Below are positions 25,023-32,869 of a stretch of 37,049 nt of DNA, piece after piece (position 1 is the first letter of the stretch; each line of letters begins with the position of its first letter). The DNA is from JBCCGG01 sp039029395 (GTDB taxonomy: Bacteria > Pseudomonadota > Alphaproteobacteria > Kiloniellales > JAKSDN01). The notes beneath the pieces were generated by a model, which worked only from the letters and a program-made list of their open reading frames with translations, searched no databases and had not been told where the DNA came from. Position numbers and translations under genes: made by a program. The stretch is from NCBI GenBank assembly GCA_039029395.1, contig JBCCGG010000057.1:1-37049 (forward strand), read 5' to 3'.

Positions 25023-26615
25023 GTGACGACCAAGCCGCCCGCCGGAAGCCTCAAACGGGACGTCGGCTTGATCGGTCTCTCCTTCGTCGCCGTCAGTGGC
25101 ATGCTCGGCTCCGGCTGGCTCTTCGCGCCCATGCTGGTCAGCCAACAGGCTGGGCCGGCGGCAATCGTCTCTTGGCTGCTCGGCGGCGCAATGATCTTGC
25201 TGATCGCGCTCACCTTTGCGGAGATTTCCTCGCTCCTGCCGATCGCCGGCGGCATCGCGCGCATTCCCCACTTCAGCTACGGCAACGTGGTCAGCATGGC
25301 CATGGGCTTCACCGCCTGGATCGGCTACACCACGAACGCGCCGATTGCCACCATGGTGCTGCTGGAGTACGTCGCCGCCAACTTCGACTGGGTCTACGTC
25401 GGCGACATCAACCGGCACGAGCTGTCTTGGCCAGGCATCCTGATCGCCGGCCTGATCATGCTGGTTATGGTGATTATCAACGTGATCGGCGTGCGTGCCT
25501 TGGCCGTGTGCAATACGGCGCTCACCTGGTTCAAGCTGCTGATCCCGATTGTGGTCGGCGGTGCCATCGTCGCGGCCGACTTCAACACCGCCAACTTCAC
25601 GGCCAAGGGCGGCTTCCTGCCCTACGGCATGGAGGGTATCCTGGCGGGCGTGGCGACCGGCGGCGTGATCTTCGCCTTCATCGGGTTCCGCCATGCCATC
25701 GATCTGGCCGGCGAGACCCGCAACCCCCAAGTCACCATTCCGCTGGCGCTGAGCCTCTCGGTGATCGTCTGCATCGCGATCTACGGTCTGGTTCAGGTCG
25801 CTTTCCTGGGCGCGCTGAGGCCGGTCGATTTGGCCCAGGGCTGGAGCAAGCTCTCCTTCCCCCACCAGCTTGGCCCGATGGCCGATCTGGCGAGCGCGCT
25901 CGGCTTGGTTTGGATCGGCGCGGTGATCTATGGCGGCGCGATTATAGCCCCCTTCGGCGGTGCCCTGGTGTCGACTGGCTCCAACGCTCGACTCACCCTG
26001 GCGCTCGCCCGCAACGGGTTTCTTTTTCCCCTGTTCAACTTTCTCTCCAAGCGCGGCGTGCCCCTGCGCGCCCTGATGTTGAACTACGTTCTGGGCGTGC
26101 TCTTCATTCTGCTGCTGCCGTTCCGCGAGCTGATCACTCTCAACATCGCGACCATCGTGCTGTCGCTTACGGTCGGCCCGCTTTCGGTCGTGACCTTCCG
26201 CAGCCAGCTGCCGGAACGGGCGCGCGCCTTCACCCTACCCTTCGCCCAAGTCACCGCGCCGGCCGCCTTCGTCTGCTCGGTCTTGATCCTCTATTGGGCC
26301 GGCTGGCACACCATGTGGCACCTGGCGATTGCGCTCGCTGTCGGCTGTTTGCTCTTCGCGATCCGGGTCATGACCGACCGCAAGAGCTTCCAAAAGCTCG
26401 ACTGGCGCCAGGCGCTTTGGCTCCTGCCTTTGCTGCCGGGCATCTGGACGATCTCCTACCTGGGCAACTTCGGCGGCGGCCTGAAGCTGATTCCCTTCGG
26501 TTGGGACCTCCTGGCCTGCGCCATCTTGGCGCTCAGCGTCTTCGTCCTGGCGATCCGCTGCCGCTTGCCGCGCGAAACGGTTGAGCGGGAAGTCGCCGAG
26601 GAGCTGAGCGACTAG
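25023..26615 (+). CDS. APC-superfamily amino-acid permease
   Basis: A 530-residue inner-membrane transporter with 12 or more hydrophobic segments. The first helix carries FVAVSGMLGSGWLFAP, the unwound Gly-rich substrate/ion site of APC carriers, and FRHAIDLAGETRNPQVTIPLAL is the characteristic cytoplasmic AGExxNP motif. The substrate is probably an amino acid or related amine and cannot be named. The start is a GTG at 25023 after an AGAGAG purine run; an ATG at 24933 would add 30 polar residues not expected before the first helix. Its stop overlaps that of the dehydrogenase gene within CTAG. Confidence 0.9.
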   Translation: MTTKPPAGSLKRDVGLIGLSFVAVSGMLGSGWLFAPMLVSQQAGPAAIVSWLLGGAMILLIALTFAEISSLLPIAGGIARIPHFSYGNVVSMAMGFTAWIGYTTNAPIATMVLLEYVAANFDWVYVGDINRHELSWPGILIAGLIMLVMVIINVIGVRALAVCNTALTWFKLLIPIVVGGAIVAADFNTANFTAKGGFLPYGMEGILAGVATGGVIFAFIGFRHAIDLAGETRNPQVTIPLALSLSVIVCIAIYGLVQVAFLGALRPVDLAQGWSKLSFPHQLGPMADLASALGLVWIGAVIYGGAIIAPFGGALVSTGSNARLTLALARNGFLFPLFNFLSKRGVPLRALMLNYVLGVLFILLLPFRELITLNIATIVLSLTVGPLSVVTFRSQLPERARAFTLPFAQVTAPAAFVCSVLILYWAGWHTMWHLAIALAVGCLLFAIRVMTDRKSFQKLDWRQALWLLPLLPGIWTISYLGNFGGGLKLIPFGWDLLACAILALSVFVLAIRCRLPRETVEREVAEELSD

Positions 26616-27676
26616 AGCGCCTCGGCAATCGCCCGGCCAAGGTCCTCGGTGCGAGCCTGCCCGCCCAGGTCCGGCGTACGCACGGCGGCCTCGGCCAGCA
26701 CCCGCTCGATCGCCGACAGGATCGCGGTGGCCGCGTCGCGCTCGCCCAGGTGATCGAGCATCATGGCACCAGACCAGATTTGTCCGATCGGATTGGCAAT
26801 GCCCTGCCCCGCGATATCCGGCGCAGAACCATGCACGGGTTCGAACATGGAGGGGTGGTTGCGCTCGGGGTTGAGGTTGGCAGAGGGCGCGATACCGATC
26901 GTTCCAGTCGCCGCCGGGCCCAGGTCGGAAAGAATGTCGCCGAACAGGTTGGAGCCGACCACCACGTCGAACCAGTCCGGATGGAGCACGAAGTGGGCGG
27001 AGAGAATGTCGATGTGATATTGGTCCCGGCGCACCTCCGGATAGTCGGTACTCATTGCCGCAAAGCGCTCGTCCCAATAGGGCATCGTGTGGATGATGCC
27101 GTTCGACTTGGTGGCCGAAGTGATGTGCTTGGCCGGCCGGCTTTGGGCCAGCTCGAAGGCAAAACGCAGTGCCCGGTCGACACCCTTTCGGGTGAAGACG
27201 TTCTGTTGGACGGCGAGCTCTTCGTCCGTCCCCTGGTAGAGCCGGCCGCCGATCTCGGAGTATTCGCCCTCGTTGTTCTCGCGCACGATCATAAAGTCGA
27301 TGTCGCCCGGCTCGCGATCGGCCAAGGGGCAGCGCACGCCCTCGAAGAGTCGCACCGGGCGCAGATTGATGTACTGCTGAAAGGCCCGGCGTATCGGGAT
27401 CAAGAGCCCCCAGAGGGAGACGTGATCGGGCACGCCGGGATAGCCGACCGCACCAAGAAAGATCCCGTCATGTTCGGCAATCTGCTCGAGCCCGTCGGCG
27501 GGCATCATGCGCCCGGTCTTGTGATAGGTCTCGCAGCTCCAGTCGAAGTGGTCGCTGGCCAGGGTAAAACCAAAGCGGCCGGCTGCCGCCTCGAGCACCC
27601 GCAAGCCTTCGGGCACCACCTCCTTGCCGATGCCATCGCCCGGGATGACCGCGACCTTGTAGCTTCGCTCGGCCAT
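26612..27676 (-). CDS. Tartrate dehydrogenase / D-malate dehydrogenase-like (TtuC family)
   Basis: A 354-residue beta-decarboxylating dehydrogenase of the isopropylmalate/isocitrate superfamily. Seen are PGDGIGKEV near the N-terminus, LGAVGYPGVPDHVSLWG, the substrate loop RAFQQYINLRPVRL, the Mg-binding SNLFGDILSDLGPAATG and the NAD motif PVHGSAPDIAGQGIANP. DHVSLWGLLIPIRR marks it as tartrate/malate type rather than LeuB. It should oxidise and decarboxylate D-malate, tartrate or a similar 2-hydroxy acid using NAD. It starts three bases after the FAH gene stop, so the two form an operon. Confidence 0.88.
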   Translation of the reverse strand: MAERSYKVAVIPGDGIGKEVVPEGLRVLEAAAGRFGFTLASDHFDWSCETYHKTGRMMPADGLEQIAEHDGIFLGAVGYPGVPDHVSLWGLLIPIRRAFQQYINLRPVRLFEGVRCPLADREPGDIDFMIVRENNEGEYSEIGGRLYQGTDEELAVQQNVFTRKGVDRALRFAFELAQSRPAKHITSATKSNGIIHTMPYWDERFAAMSTDYPEVRRDQYHIDILSAHFVLHPDWFDVVVGSNLFGDILSDLGPAATGTIGIAPSANLNPERNHPSMFEPVHGSAPDIAGQGIANPIGQIWSGAMMLDHLGERDAATAILSAIERVLAEAAVRTPDLGGQARTEDLGRAIAEAL

Positions 27677-27679
27677 GAC

Positions 27680-28525
27680 TCAAGCCCCTTCGACCAAGGT
27701 CTGTTCCTGCACGCCCAAGCCCTCGACCGAGAGACGAACCCGGTCACCAGCCTTGAGGTAGCGCGGCGGCTTGGCGCCGTGACCGACACCAGGCGGGGTG
27801 CCGGTCGCGATCACGTCGCCTGGCTGCAGTCTCATGAAGCGGCTGACATAGCTCACCAGGTGATAGACCCCGAACACCATGGTACGGGTCGATCCGTCCT
27901 GAAAGCGCGTGCCGTTAACCTCGCACCAAAGCGCCAGGTCCTGAGGGTCGGCGATCTCGTCGGGGGTGACCAGCCAGGGCCCGATCGGGCCGAAGGTGTC
28001 GGCGCTCTTACCCTTTACCCATTGGCCCGAGCCCTCGAGCTGAAAGGCCCGCTCGGAGACGTCGTTGAGCGTGCAGTAACCGGCGATGTGGGCCAGCGCC
28101 TCTGCTTCGGGTACATTGACCCCGCCCCGACCGATCACAATACCGAGCTCGACCTCGTGATCCATCTTGGTGCCGCCTTGGGGGATCACCGTGTCGTCGC
28201 CTGGCCCACAGATGGAGCTCACCGCTTTGGTGAAGATCAAGGGCTCCTCGGGCAGGGCCACGCCGACCTCGGCCGCGTGGTCGGAGTAGTTGAGTCCGAT
28301 CGCCAGGTACTTGGAGACCGCGCCGACGCAGGTGCCAATGCGCGGGCTCCCGACAACCGGCGGCAGGGTGCTGGGGTCCAGGGCGCGCAGGCGCTCCAAG
28401 GTCTCGGGCAGCAGGCTGTCGCCCGCCAGATCGTCGATCTCGCCAGAGAGATCGCGGATCGCCCCCGCCCGGTCCAGCAGTCCCGGCCGCTCCTCGCCCG
28501 GCAGTCCGTAGCGCAGCAGCTTCAT
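27680..28525 (-). CDS. FAH-family hydrolase/lyase
   Basis: A 281-residue FAH-family enzyme starting at MKLLRYG after an AAGGGGGG ribosome site; the frame is open further upstream, but without family similarity. Metal ligands appear in KMDHEVELGIVIG (two Glu) and an Asp in TLNDVSER, with the KGKSADTFGPIGPW active-site loop and TGTPPGVGHG. This subgroup is often labelled ureidoglycolate lyase or 2,4-diketo-3-deoxy-L-fuconate hydrolase; the real substrate is uncertain. Pairing with a tartrate/D-malate-type dehydrogenase suggests breakdown of a sugar acid or dicarboxylic acid to a 2-keto acid. It is divergent from the PPK2 gene. Confidence 0.87.
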   Translation of the reverse strand: MKLLRYGLPGEERPGLLDRAGAIRDLSGEIDDLAGDSLLPETLERLRALDPSTLPPVVGSPRIGTCVGAVSKYLAIGLNYSDHAAEVGVALPEEPLIFTKAVSSICGPGDDTVIPQGGTKMDHEVELGIVIGRGGVNVPEAEALAHIAGYCTLNDVSERAFQLEGSGQWVKGKSADTFGPIGPWLVTPDEIADPQDLALWCEVNGTRFQDGSTRTMVFGVYHLVSYVSRFMRLQPGDVIATGTPPGVGHGAKPPRYLKAGDRVRLSVEGLGVQEQTLVEGA

Positions 28526-28684
28526 GGCGCCCCCCTTTCCTATCCTGGTCAAGCTCCGCGCTGGAGATAGCAGACCACGGGGCGCGATCAAAGGCCTGGG
28601 GACGGCGATTCGCAAAGACCTATCAATTCTGCTAGCATTCGTCCCAATTGGGGGTAACGAACAGGGTTGGGGGACACGGAAGAA

Positions 28685-29626
28685 ATGACCAAGACCATGG
28701 CGAAGGAGGCCAAGCGCCGGCCGGCCAAGCGCAAAGCCGTGAAGAGCAAGGCTGTGAAGGGTAAGGCCGTGAAGGCCAAGGCGGACAAATCTGACGACAA
28801 CGCCGAGCTCCTAGTCGAGCCGCTGCCCAAATCACCAGCGCCCAAGCGCAAGAAGATCAAGAACGAGATCTACGAGGCAGAGCTGGCCAGACTGCAGATC
28901 GAGCTGGTCAAGCTGCAGGAGTGGATCAAGGACCGCCGTCTCAAGGTCGTCGTGATCTTCGAGGGGCGTGACGCCGCCGGCAAGGGCGGCGTGATCAAGC
29001 GTATCACCCAGAGCCTCAACCCCCGGGTCTGCCGGGTCGTCGCGCTTGGCACGCCAACCGAGCGGGAGCGCACCCAGTGGTACTTCCAGCGCTACGTGCC
29101 CCACCTGCCGGCGGCCGGCGAGATGGTGCTGTTCGACCGCTCCTGGTACAACCGGGCTGGAGTCGAGCGCGTCATGGGCTTCTGCACCGACGAGGAGTAT
29201 CGTGAGTTCCTACGCTCCTGCCCCGAGTTTGAGCGTATGCTGGTCCGCTCCGGAGTTATTTTGATTAAGTACTGGTTCTCGGTCAGCGACGCCGAGCAGG
29301 AGCGCCGTTTCCAAGGCCGCATCGTCGATCCCACGAAGCGCTGGAAGCTCAGCCCCATGGATCTCGAATCCCGTGGCCGCTGGTTCATGTATTCAAAGGC
29401 CAAGGATGACATGTTCATCTATACCGATATCAAGCAGGCGCCCTGGTATGTGGTCGATGCGGACGTCAAGAAGCGCGCGCGGCTCAACTGCATCAACCAT
29501 CTGCTCACCATGATTCCCTACGAGGACCTGACGCCGAAACCGATCAAGCTGCCGCCGCGTCAAGAAGACGTGGGCTACGTGCGACCGCCGATGGACGATC
29601 AGACCTTCGTGCCCGAGGTTTTCTGA
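28685..29626 (+). CDS. ppk2: Polyphosphate kinase 2 with lysine-rich N-terminal tail
   Basis: A 313-residue PPK2 enzyme, which moves phosphate between polyphosphate and nucleotides. Motifs are Walker A GRDAAGKGG (94-102), Walker B LFDRSWYNRAG (about 149-159) and the lid-region RRFQGRIVDPTKRWK. The one-domain form resembles class I, which phosphorylates ADP or GDP. The first 60 residues are an unusual basic tail with KAVK repeats, like histone H1 or AlgP tails. ATG 28685 is a tentative start: ATG 28697 is close behind and a TTG at 28667 is also open. A hairpin terminator follows at 29659. Confidence 0.93.
   Translation: MTKTMAKEAKRRPAKRKAVKSKAVKGKAVKAKADKSDDNAELLVEPLPKSPAPKRKKIKNEIYEAELARLQIELVKLQEWIKDRRLKVVVIFEGRDAAGKGGVIKRITQSLNPRVCRVVALGTPTERERTQWYFQRYVPHLPAAGEMVLFDRSWYNRAGVERVMGFCTDEEYREFLRSCPEFERMLVRSGVILIKYWFSVSDAEQERRFQGRIVDPTKRWKLSPMDLESRGRWFMYSKAKDDMFIYTDIKQAPWYVVDADVKKRARLNCINHLLTMIPYEDLTPKPIKLPPRQEDVGYVRPPMDDQTFVPEVF
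28733..28783 (+). repeat. 15-base tandem repeat encoding KAVK(S/G/A)
   Basis: Three copies of a 15-base unit of the form AARGCYGTGAAGRSY lie at 28733-28747, 28748-28762 and 28763-28777, with a partial fourth to 28783. They keep the reading frame and encode the lysine tail of PPK2. Such repeats can change copy number by slippage. Confidence 0.8.
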
Positions 29627-29658
29627 GGCGAAGTTTTCCTAATTGATTGGGAGAGGAT

Positions 29659-29684
29659 GCCTGCGTGATCCCGCAGGCCCTTTC
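29659..29684 (+). terminator. Hairpin terminator after ppk2
   Basis: GCCTGCG (29659-29665) pairs perfectly with CGCAGGC (29672-29678) around a 6-base loop, followed by CCTTTC. The T run is short, so termination may be weak. It lies 33 bases after the ppk2 stop. Confidence 0.6.
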
Positions 29685-29714
29685 GCACGCCCCGTCGCCA
29701 CACAAATGCCAAAG

Positions 29715-29743
29715 TTGCCCTCGCATATTCTGTCCCCTGTTAA
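29715..29743 (+). promoter_or_regulatory. Candidate promoter for the exported protein gene at 29809
   Basis: TTGCCC (29715-29720) and TGTTAA (29738-29743) are spaced by exactly 17 bases, downstream of the ppk2 terminator, leaving a leader of about 60 bases that ends in a strong GGGAGGA ribosome site. Judged by eye. Confidence 0.45.
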
Positions 29744-29808
29744 ACAAAAAATGACCGCGGGGCGTCCTGTCGAGCGTCCTCTGCGGCAAAACACGTGGGA
29801 GGATAAGC

Positions 29809-30480
29809 ATGAGGCAAATCGGATGGTGGCGGCGAGGGCTCAGCGTGATGCTGGCTCTGGGAATGATCGCAGCAACCGCTGCGCCGGCGGCGGCACAGAA
29901 CCCGAGAAAAGTGCGCCAGGCGGCCGACCCGCTCGCCTTCAACCTCAATGACGGCATCTTGGGCCCAGCCCTGGTGGGTGGTGGCCTGCTCGACCGCAAC
30001 CGCCGGACTGTACGCGCCACGATCTCGGTGACGGGCTTGAGCCAGCTGAGCGCGCCCTATACCGCCTGGTGGGTGGTGTTCAATAATCCCGAGGCCTGCA
30101 CCGGCGGCGCCGCTTGCGGGCCCAGCGACCTGCTCAACGCCGCCGCCGACGTGGTGGTGTTCCACGCCACCGGATTTTTCTCCGACGCCAATGGTGCCGC
30201 CAATTTCACCGCCCGGCTGGTGAGCGGCCAATTGCCGGAGGGCACCGACGTGTTCTTGAATGGTGAGGACGGCATCGGCCTGCGGAAAAGAAACGGCCTG
30301 GGTGCGGAGATTCACGTGGTGGTTCGCGGCCATGGGCCGGCGCCCGTACCCAACGACGGCGCGGCCGGTTTCACCACGGCTGATCAGATCAGCCTGTTCA
30401 ACGGCGGCTGTGTTGGCGCCGTCGGTGACCCGCCCGATGCCTGCGAAGACGAACAGGTCTTTATCTTCCCAGCGCCCTAG
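29809..30480 (+). CDS. Exported protein of unknown function
   Basis: A 223-residue product with a clear Sec signal peptide (basic WWRRG, hydrophobic core, ATAAPAAAQ with cleavage near residue 30). The mature part is beta-rich: TISVTGLSQL, YTAWWVVFNNPEAC, and VVVFHATGFFSDANGAANFTARL, an arrangement that loosely recalls extracellular Ig-like or CHRD-type folds. Four cysteines lie in two close pairs (CTGGAAC and CVGAVGDPPDAC), likely disulfides. The strong ribosome site and possible own promoter suggest good expression. I do not recognise the family. Its stop overlaps the next gene's within CTAG. Confidence 0.75.
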   Translation: MRQIGWWRRGLSVMLALGMIAATAAPAAAQNPRKVRQAADPLAFNLNDGILGPALVGGGLLDRNRRTVRATISVTGLSQLSAPYTAWWVVFNNPEACTGGAACGPSDLLNAAADVVVFHATGFFSDANGAANFTARLVSGQLPEGTDVFLNGEDGIGLRKRNGLGAEIHVVVRGHGPAPVPNDGAAGFTTADQISLFNGGCVGAVGDPPDACEDEQVFIFPAP

Positions 30481-30761
30481 TCTCGCGCCTCCAGCTCGGC
30501 CGCGGCGGCGGCCAGGACTGCCTCGACCTCCGGATTGCGGCAAATGAAGTGCCGGTGCATGCCGAGCGCAGCCAGCCCGGGCGCCAAGTCCCGGATGGTT
30601 GCCATTGCCGCTTGCTTCTCCTCCGCCGTGCCGCTTTCGAGCGTCTCCATGTTGCGCATGGCGGCCGCGATAGAGCCTTTGCGAACCTTCACGCCTCGGA
30701 CCGTGAGTGTATCGCGATCACCGGGCAGGACGTCTTCCGGTCGTGTGCCTTCCGCGGGCAT
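30477..30761 (-). CDS. Small protein of unknown function
   Basis: A 94-residue protein starting at MPAEGTRPEDV. The start is fixed by an ideal GGAGG site six bases upstream; an ATG at 30845 would add 28 residues without one. It has an N-terminal DVLPGDRDTLTVRGVKVRKGS strand-rich part and a helical C-terminus ending ELEARD. No signal peptide, membrane segment or known motif is seen. The good ribosome site, plausible composition and nested stop with the facing gene support a real gene. Confidence 0.7.
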   Translation of the reverse strand: MPAEGTRPEDVLPGDRDTLTVRGVKVRKGSIAAAMRNMETLESGTAEEKQAAMATIRDLAPGLAALGMHRHFICRNPEVEAVLAAAAAELEARD

Positions 30762-30926
30762 CGGCGCCTCCGTGTTTTGTTGGAACCCAAAGTACCACTG
30801 GAAGCGTGACCTCTTGCAAGGGTCAATTGACCACCTAGCACCCAATCTCTAAGCACCACAGCGATTGCATTTCGCCGGCCGAGTCTGGAATATGGCGCCC
30901 TTCGGACCAACAGGCTTGCATCCCTC

Positions 30927-32852
30927 ATGACCCGCAAAACCGCGCCCTACGGCACTTGGGCTTCGCCCATCACGACCGATCTAATCGCCGGCCACACCTT
31001 GGGCCTAGGCGGGGTTTCGGTCGATGGAGAGGCGCTGATCTGGCCCGAATCCCGGCCTTGGGAGCAAGGCCGCACGTTGCTGGTCCGGCGCGGCGCGGAT
31101 GGGGTCGCCCGGGACCTCACGCCCGCGCCCTACAACGTGCGCTCGCGGGTCCATGAGTATGGCGGCAGTGCCTATGCGGTGCGCAATGGCACGGTGGTTT
31201 TCTCCAACTTCGCCGATAATCGGATCTTCCGCATCGACCCCAACGGCGAAATCACAGCCGTCACCGAGGATAGCAACCAGCGTTTCGCCGACTTCGAATT
31301 CGACCCGGCAGGCGGGCGCACGGCCTGCGTTCGGGAACAGCATGGACCAGCCGGCGAGCCTGAGAATGCCATCGTTGCGCTCGATCTGGCGGGCGATCCC
31401 GCGGGCGGACGTGTCTTGGCCAACGGTCACGACTTTTTCGCCTACCCGCGCTTTTCGCCCGACGGCAAGCATTTTGCCTGGATTACCTGGGACCACCCCA
31501 ACATGCCCTGGGACGCGACCGACCTCTGGTGCGCCGAGGTACTGGCCGACGGCGGCCTGGGTCCGGCACACCATGTGGCCGGTGGGCCGGAGGTCTCCGC
31601 ACTCGAGCCCCGCTGGTCGCCCGGCGGCACGCTGCACTTCGTCTCGGACCACAGCGGCTGGTGGAACCTCTACCGCTGGCGGAATGGTGAGAGCGAAGCG
31701 CTCTATCCGGCCGAGCTGGAGTTCGGCGCGCCCCTTTGGGGCCTCGGGACCACCACCTACCGCTTCCTCGACGAGGAGCGCATCCTTTGCACGCCAACCG
31801 ATCAAGGCAAGCAGCGACTCTCGCTCCTCGAGAACGGTCGGCTGACAGCGCTCAAGTCGCCCTTCGAGGCCTGCAATGTGCCCCAGCCCTTCGGCGATCG
31901 CTTGGTCGTCACCGGTGCCAGCGCGACCGACCCGGGCGGGCTCGCCCTGTTCGACGCGGAGACGGGCGCGATCGAGTGGATCAAGCGGGCGGCAGAGGTC
32001 ACCCTTGATCCGGGCGACGTATCGCTCGCCGAGCCCTTCTGGTTCCCGACCGAAAACGGCCTTCAGGCCCATGCGTTCTTTTATCCGCCAACCAACCACG
32101 GCTATGAAGGCCCGGCCGAGGAGAAACCGCCGCTCATCGTCATGAGCCACGGCGGGCCGACCGGCGCGACCGGCACCCACTTCTCCCTCAAGATCCAATA
32201 CTGGACCAGCCGGGGTTTCGCCGTGGTCGACGTCAACTACGGCGGCAGCACCGGATATGGCCGGGCCTATCGGGCGCGGCTCGACGGCGCCTGGGGTCTG
32301 GTCGATACCGAGGACTGCGTCAACGCGGCCAGGCACCTGGCGGCCGAGGGCCGGGTCGACGGCGCACGCATGGCGATCCGCGGCCAAAGCGCCGGCGGCT
32401 ACACGACCCTCTCAGCGCTGACGTTTCACGATGTCTTCGCGGCCGGCACCAGCCAGTACGGTGTCGGCGACCTCAAGGCATTGGCCGAGGAAACCCATAA
32501 GTTCGAGAGCCGCTATCTGGACCGCCTGCTCGGTCCCCTGCCGGAAAGCGAAGCGGTCTACAAGGCGCGCTCGCCGCTCGCCCATGCCGACCGGCTCAAC
32601 TGTCCGGTCCTGTTTCTCCAGGGCCTGGACGACAAGATCGTGCCGCCGAACCAGGCCGAGACCATGGCCGCTGCCCTCAAGGCAAAGGGCGTGCCGGTCG
32701 CTCACATCGCTTTCGAAGGCGAGGGCCACGGCTTCCGTCAATCAGCCAACATCAAGCGAGCCCTCGAGGCCGAGCTTGCTTTCTACGGCCGGGTCTTCGG
32801 CTTTACGCCGGCGGATGCCGTCGTACCGCTCGCCATCGACAACCTGGATTAA
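30927..32852 (+). CDS. S9 prolyl-oligopeptidase-family peptidase
   Basis: A 641-residue serine peptidase without a signal peptide. The first 380 or so residues form a WD-like propeller (repeats such as FDPAGGRTACV and FSPDGKHFAWITWD). The C-terminal alpha/beta-hydrolase has S488 in GQSAGGY, D569 in LDDKIVP and H601 in EGEGHGF as the catalytic triad. The HGGPTG oxyanion segment is present. Family members remove dipeptides or acyl-amino acids from short peptides; it most resembles cytoplasmic acylaminoacyl-peptidase/DPP-type members. The next gene starts 17 bases later, so the two are probably cotranscribed. Confidence 0.92.
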   Translation: MTRKTAPYGTWASPITTDLIAGHTLGLGGVSVDGEALIWPESRPWEQGRTLLVRRGADGVARDLTPAPYNVRSRVHEYGGSAYAVRNGTVVFSNFADNRIFRIDPNGEITAVTEDSNQRFADFEFDPAGGRTACVREQHGPAGEPENAIVALDLAGDPAGGRVLANGHDFFAYPRFSPDGKHFAWITWDHPNMPWDATDLWCAEVLADGGLGPAHHVAGGPEVSALEPRWSPGGTLHFVSDHSGWWNLYRWRNGESEALYPAELEFGAPLWGLGTTTYRFLDEERILCTPTDQGKQRLSLLENGRLTALKSPFEACNVPQPFGDRLVVTGASATDPGGLALFDAETGAIEWIKRAAEVTLDPGDVSLAEPFWFPTENGLQAHAFFYPPTNHGYEGPAEEKPPLIVMSHGGPTGATGTHFSLKIQYWTSRGFAVVDVNYGGSTGYGRAYRARLDGAWGLVDTEDCVNAARHLAAEGRVDGARMAIRGQSAGGYTTLSALTFHDVFAAGTSQYGVGDLKALAEETHKFESRYLDRLLGPLPESEAVYKARSPLAHADRLNCPVLFLQGLDDKIVPPNQAETMAAALKAKGVPVAHIAFEGEGHGFRQSANIKRALEAELAFYGRVFGFTPADAVVPLAIDNLD

Positions 32853-32869
32853 CCGGAGTCACCGAGATC

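Noticed and set aside
24974..26584. A 536-codon frame on the same strand as the permease
   Set aside because: Its product is Arg- and His-rich low-complexity sequence, while the other frame encodes an APC permease.
26750..28570. A 606-codon plus-strand open frame
   Set aside because: It is antisense to the dehydrogenase and FAH genes, both of which have clear catalytic motifs.
28643..28652. Palindrome CCCAATTGGG upstream of ppk2
   Set aside because: Ten bases of symmetry can arise by chance, and no regulator or second copy supports an operator.
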